Shown: positions 5,943 through 6,002 of the stretch, in pieces
Layout: every line of letters begins with the position of its first letter
Position numbering within the stretch: position 1 is the stretch's first letter
NCBI GenBank assembly: GCA_903957405.1
Contig: CAJBPC010000746.1
Location: 1 to 6,002, forward strand
DNA length: 6,002 nt
Direction of reading: 5' to 3'
DNA from: an uncultured bacterium
GTDB taxonomy: Bacteria > Bacteroidota > Bacteroidia > Chitinophagales > Chitinophagaceae
Translations under genes and position numbers: made by a program
Notes under the pieces: model-generated
The model's input: only the letters and a program-made list of their open reading frames with translations
Databases searched by the model: none
What the model was told of the DNA's origin: nothing

Positions 5943-6002
5943 TTAACGCGCTTGCCCCTGCTCGATCCGCTTCCCCGCTTTTCGGATCGCTTCGAGTTGC
6001 AT
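5943..6002 (-). CDS. Probable C-terminal end of a minus-strand gene cut by the window edge
   Basis: On the minus strand the frame is open from the window edge for 19 codons to a TAA (5945-5943). It reads MQLEAIRKAGKRIEQGQAR, a charged amphipathic helix of the kind often found at protein ends. Its codons are GC-rich like those of the confirmed genes, and the sequence turns AT-richer just after the stop. The codirectional DUF2214 gene starts 233 bases further on with its own promoter. The fragment is too short to assign a family, and the Met at the edge is not necessarily a start. Confidence 0.45.
   Translation of the reverse strand: MQLEAIRKAGKRIEQGQAR

Overview
The window looks like a chromosomal segment of a moderately GC-rich member of the Bacteroidota, probably of the Chitinophaga/Sphingobacteria type. 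This rests on four things: a periplasmic two-component-type propeller/triple-tyrosine regulator, a relic of a SusC-type TonB-dependent receptor, starts without clear Shine-Dalgarno sequences, and TAnnTTG promoter-like elements before the genes. No RNA gene, CRISPR array, insertion sequence or phage gene is visible.

Layout. (1) Bases 1-621 (+) are the 3' end of a membrane family 2 glycosyltransferase. (2) Bases 622-1131 hold no intact gene. On the minus strand, up to about base 985, lies a heavily decayed SusC-type receptor. Its plug fragment and barrel fragment sit in different frames, with a nonsense codon and a large internal deletion. The rest is an AT-rich regulatory stretch with three CTACATCA copies at helical spacing, a perfect inverted repeat and a promoter-like element. 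(3) Bases 1132-4026 (+) encode a 964-residue membrane-spanning regulator: signal peptide, beta-propeller, Y_Y_Y domain, one transmembrane helix, coiled coil and a LuxR-type helix-turn-helix. (4) Bases 4181-5161 (+) encode a soluble diiron acyl-ACP desaturase strikingly like the plant stearoyl-ACP enzymes, with all six iron ligands present. (5) Bases 5260-5709 (-) encode a small four-helix membrane protein of the DUF2214 type, convergent with the desaturase, with a well-formed promoter almost touching its start codon. (6) Bases 5943-6002 (-) are probably the last codons of another minus-strand gene.

How they may work together. The glycosyltransferase, desaturase and DUF2214 protein all concern the cell envelope, but nothing shows that they form one pathway. 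The regulator senses in the periplasm and binds DNA through a cytoplasmic domain with no kinase or receiver between. It lies divergent to the receptor relic, so the relic may be what is left of its former target. The desaturase appears to have its own promoter.

I see no new multi-gene system here. The most informative unusual points are the SusC relic beside an intact regulator, the phased repeats in the gap between them, and the apparently leaderless DUF2214 transcript.
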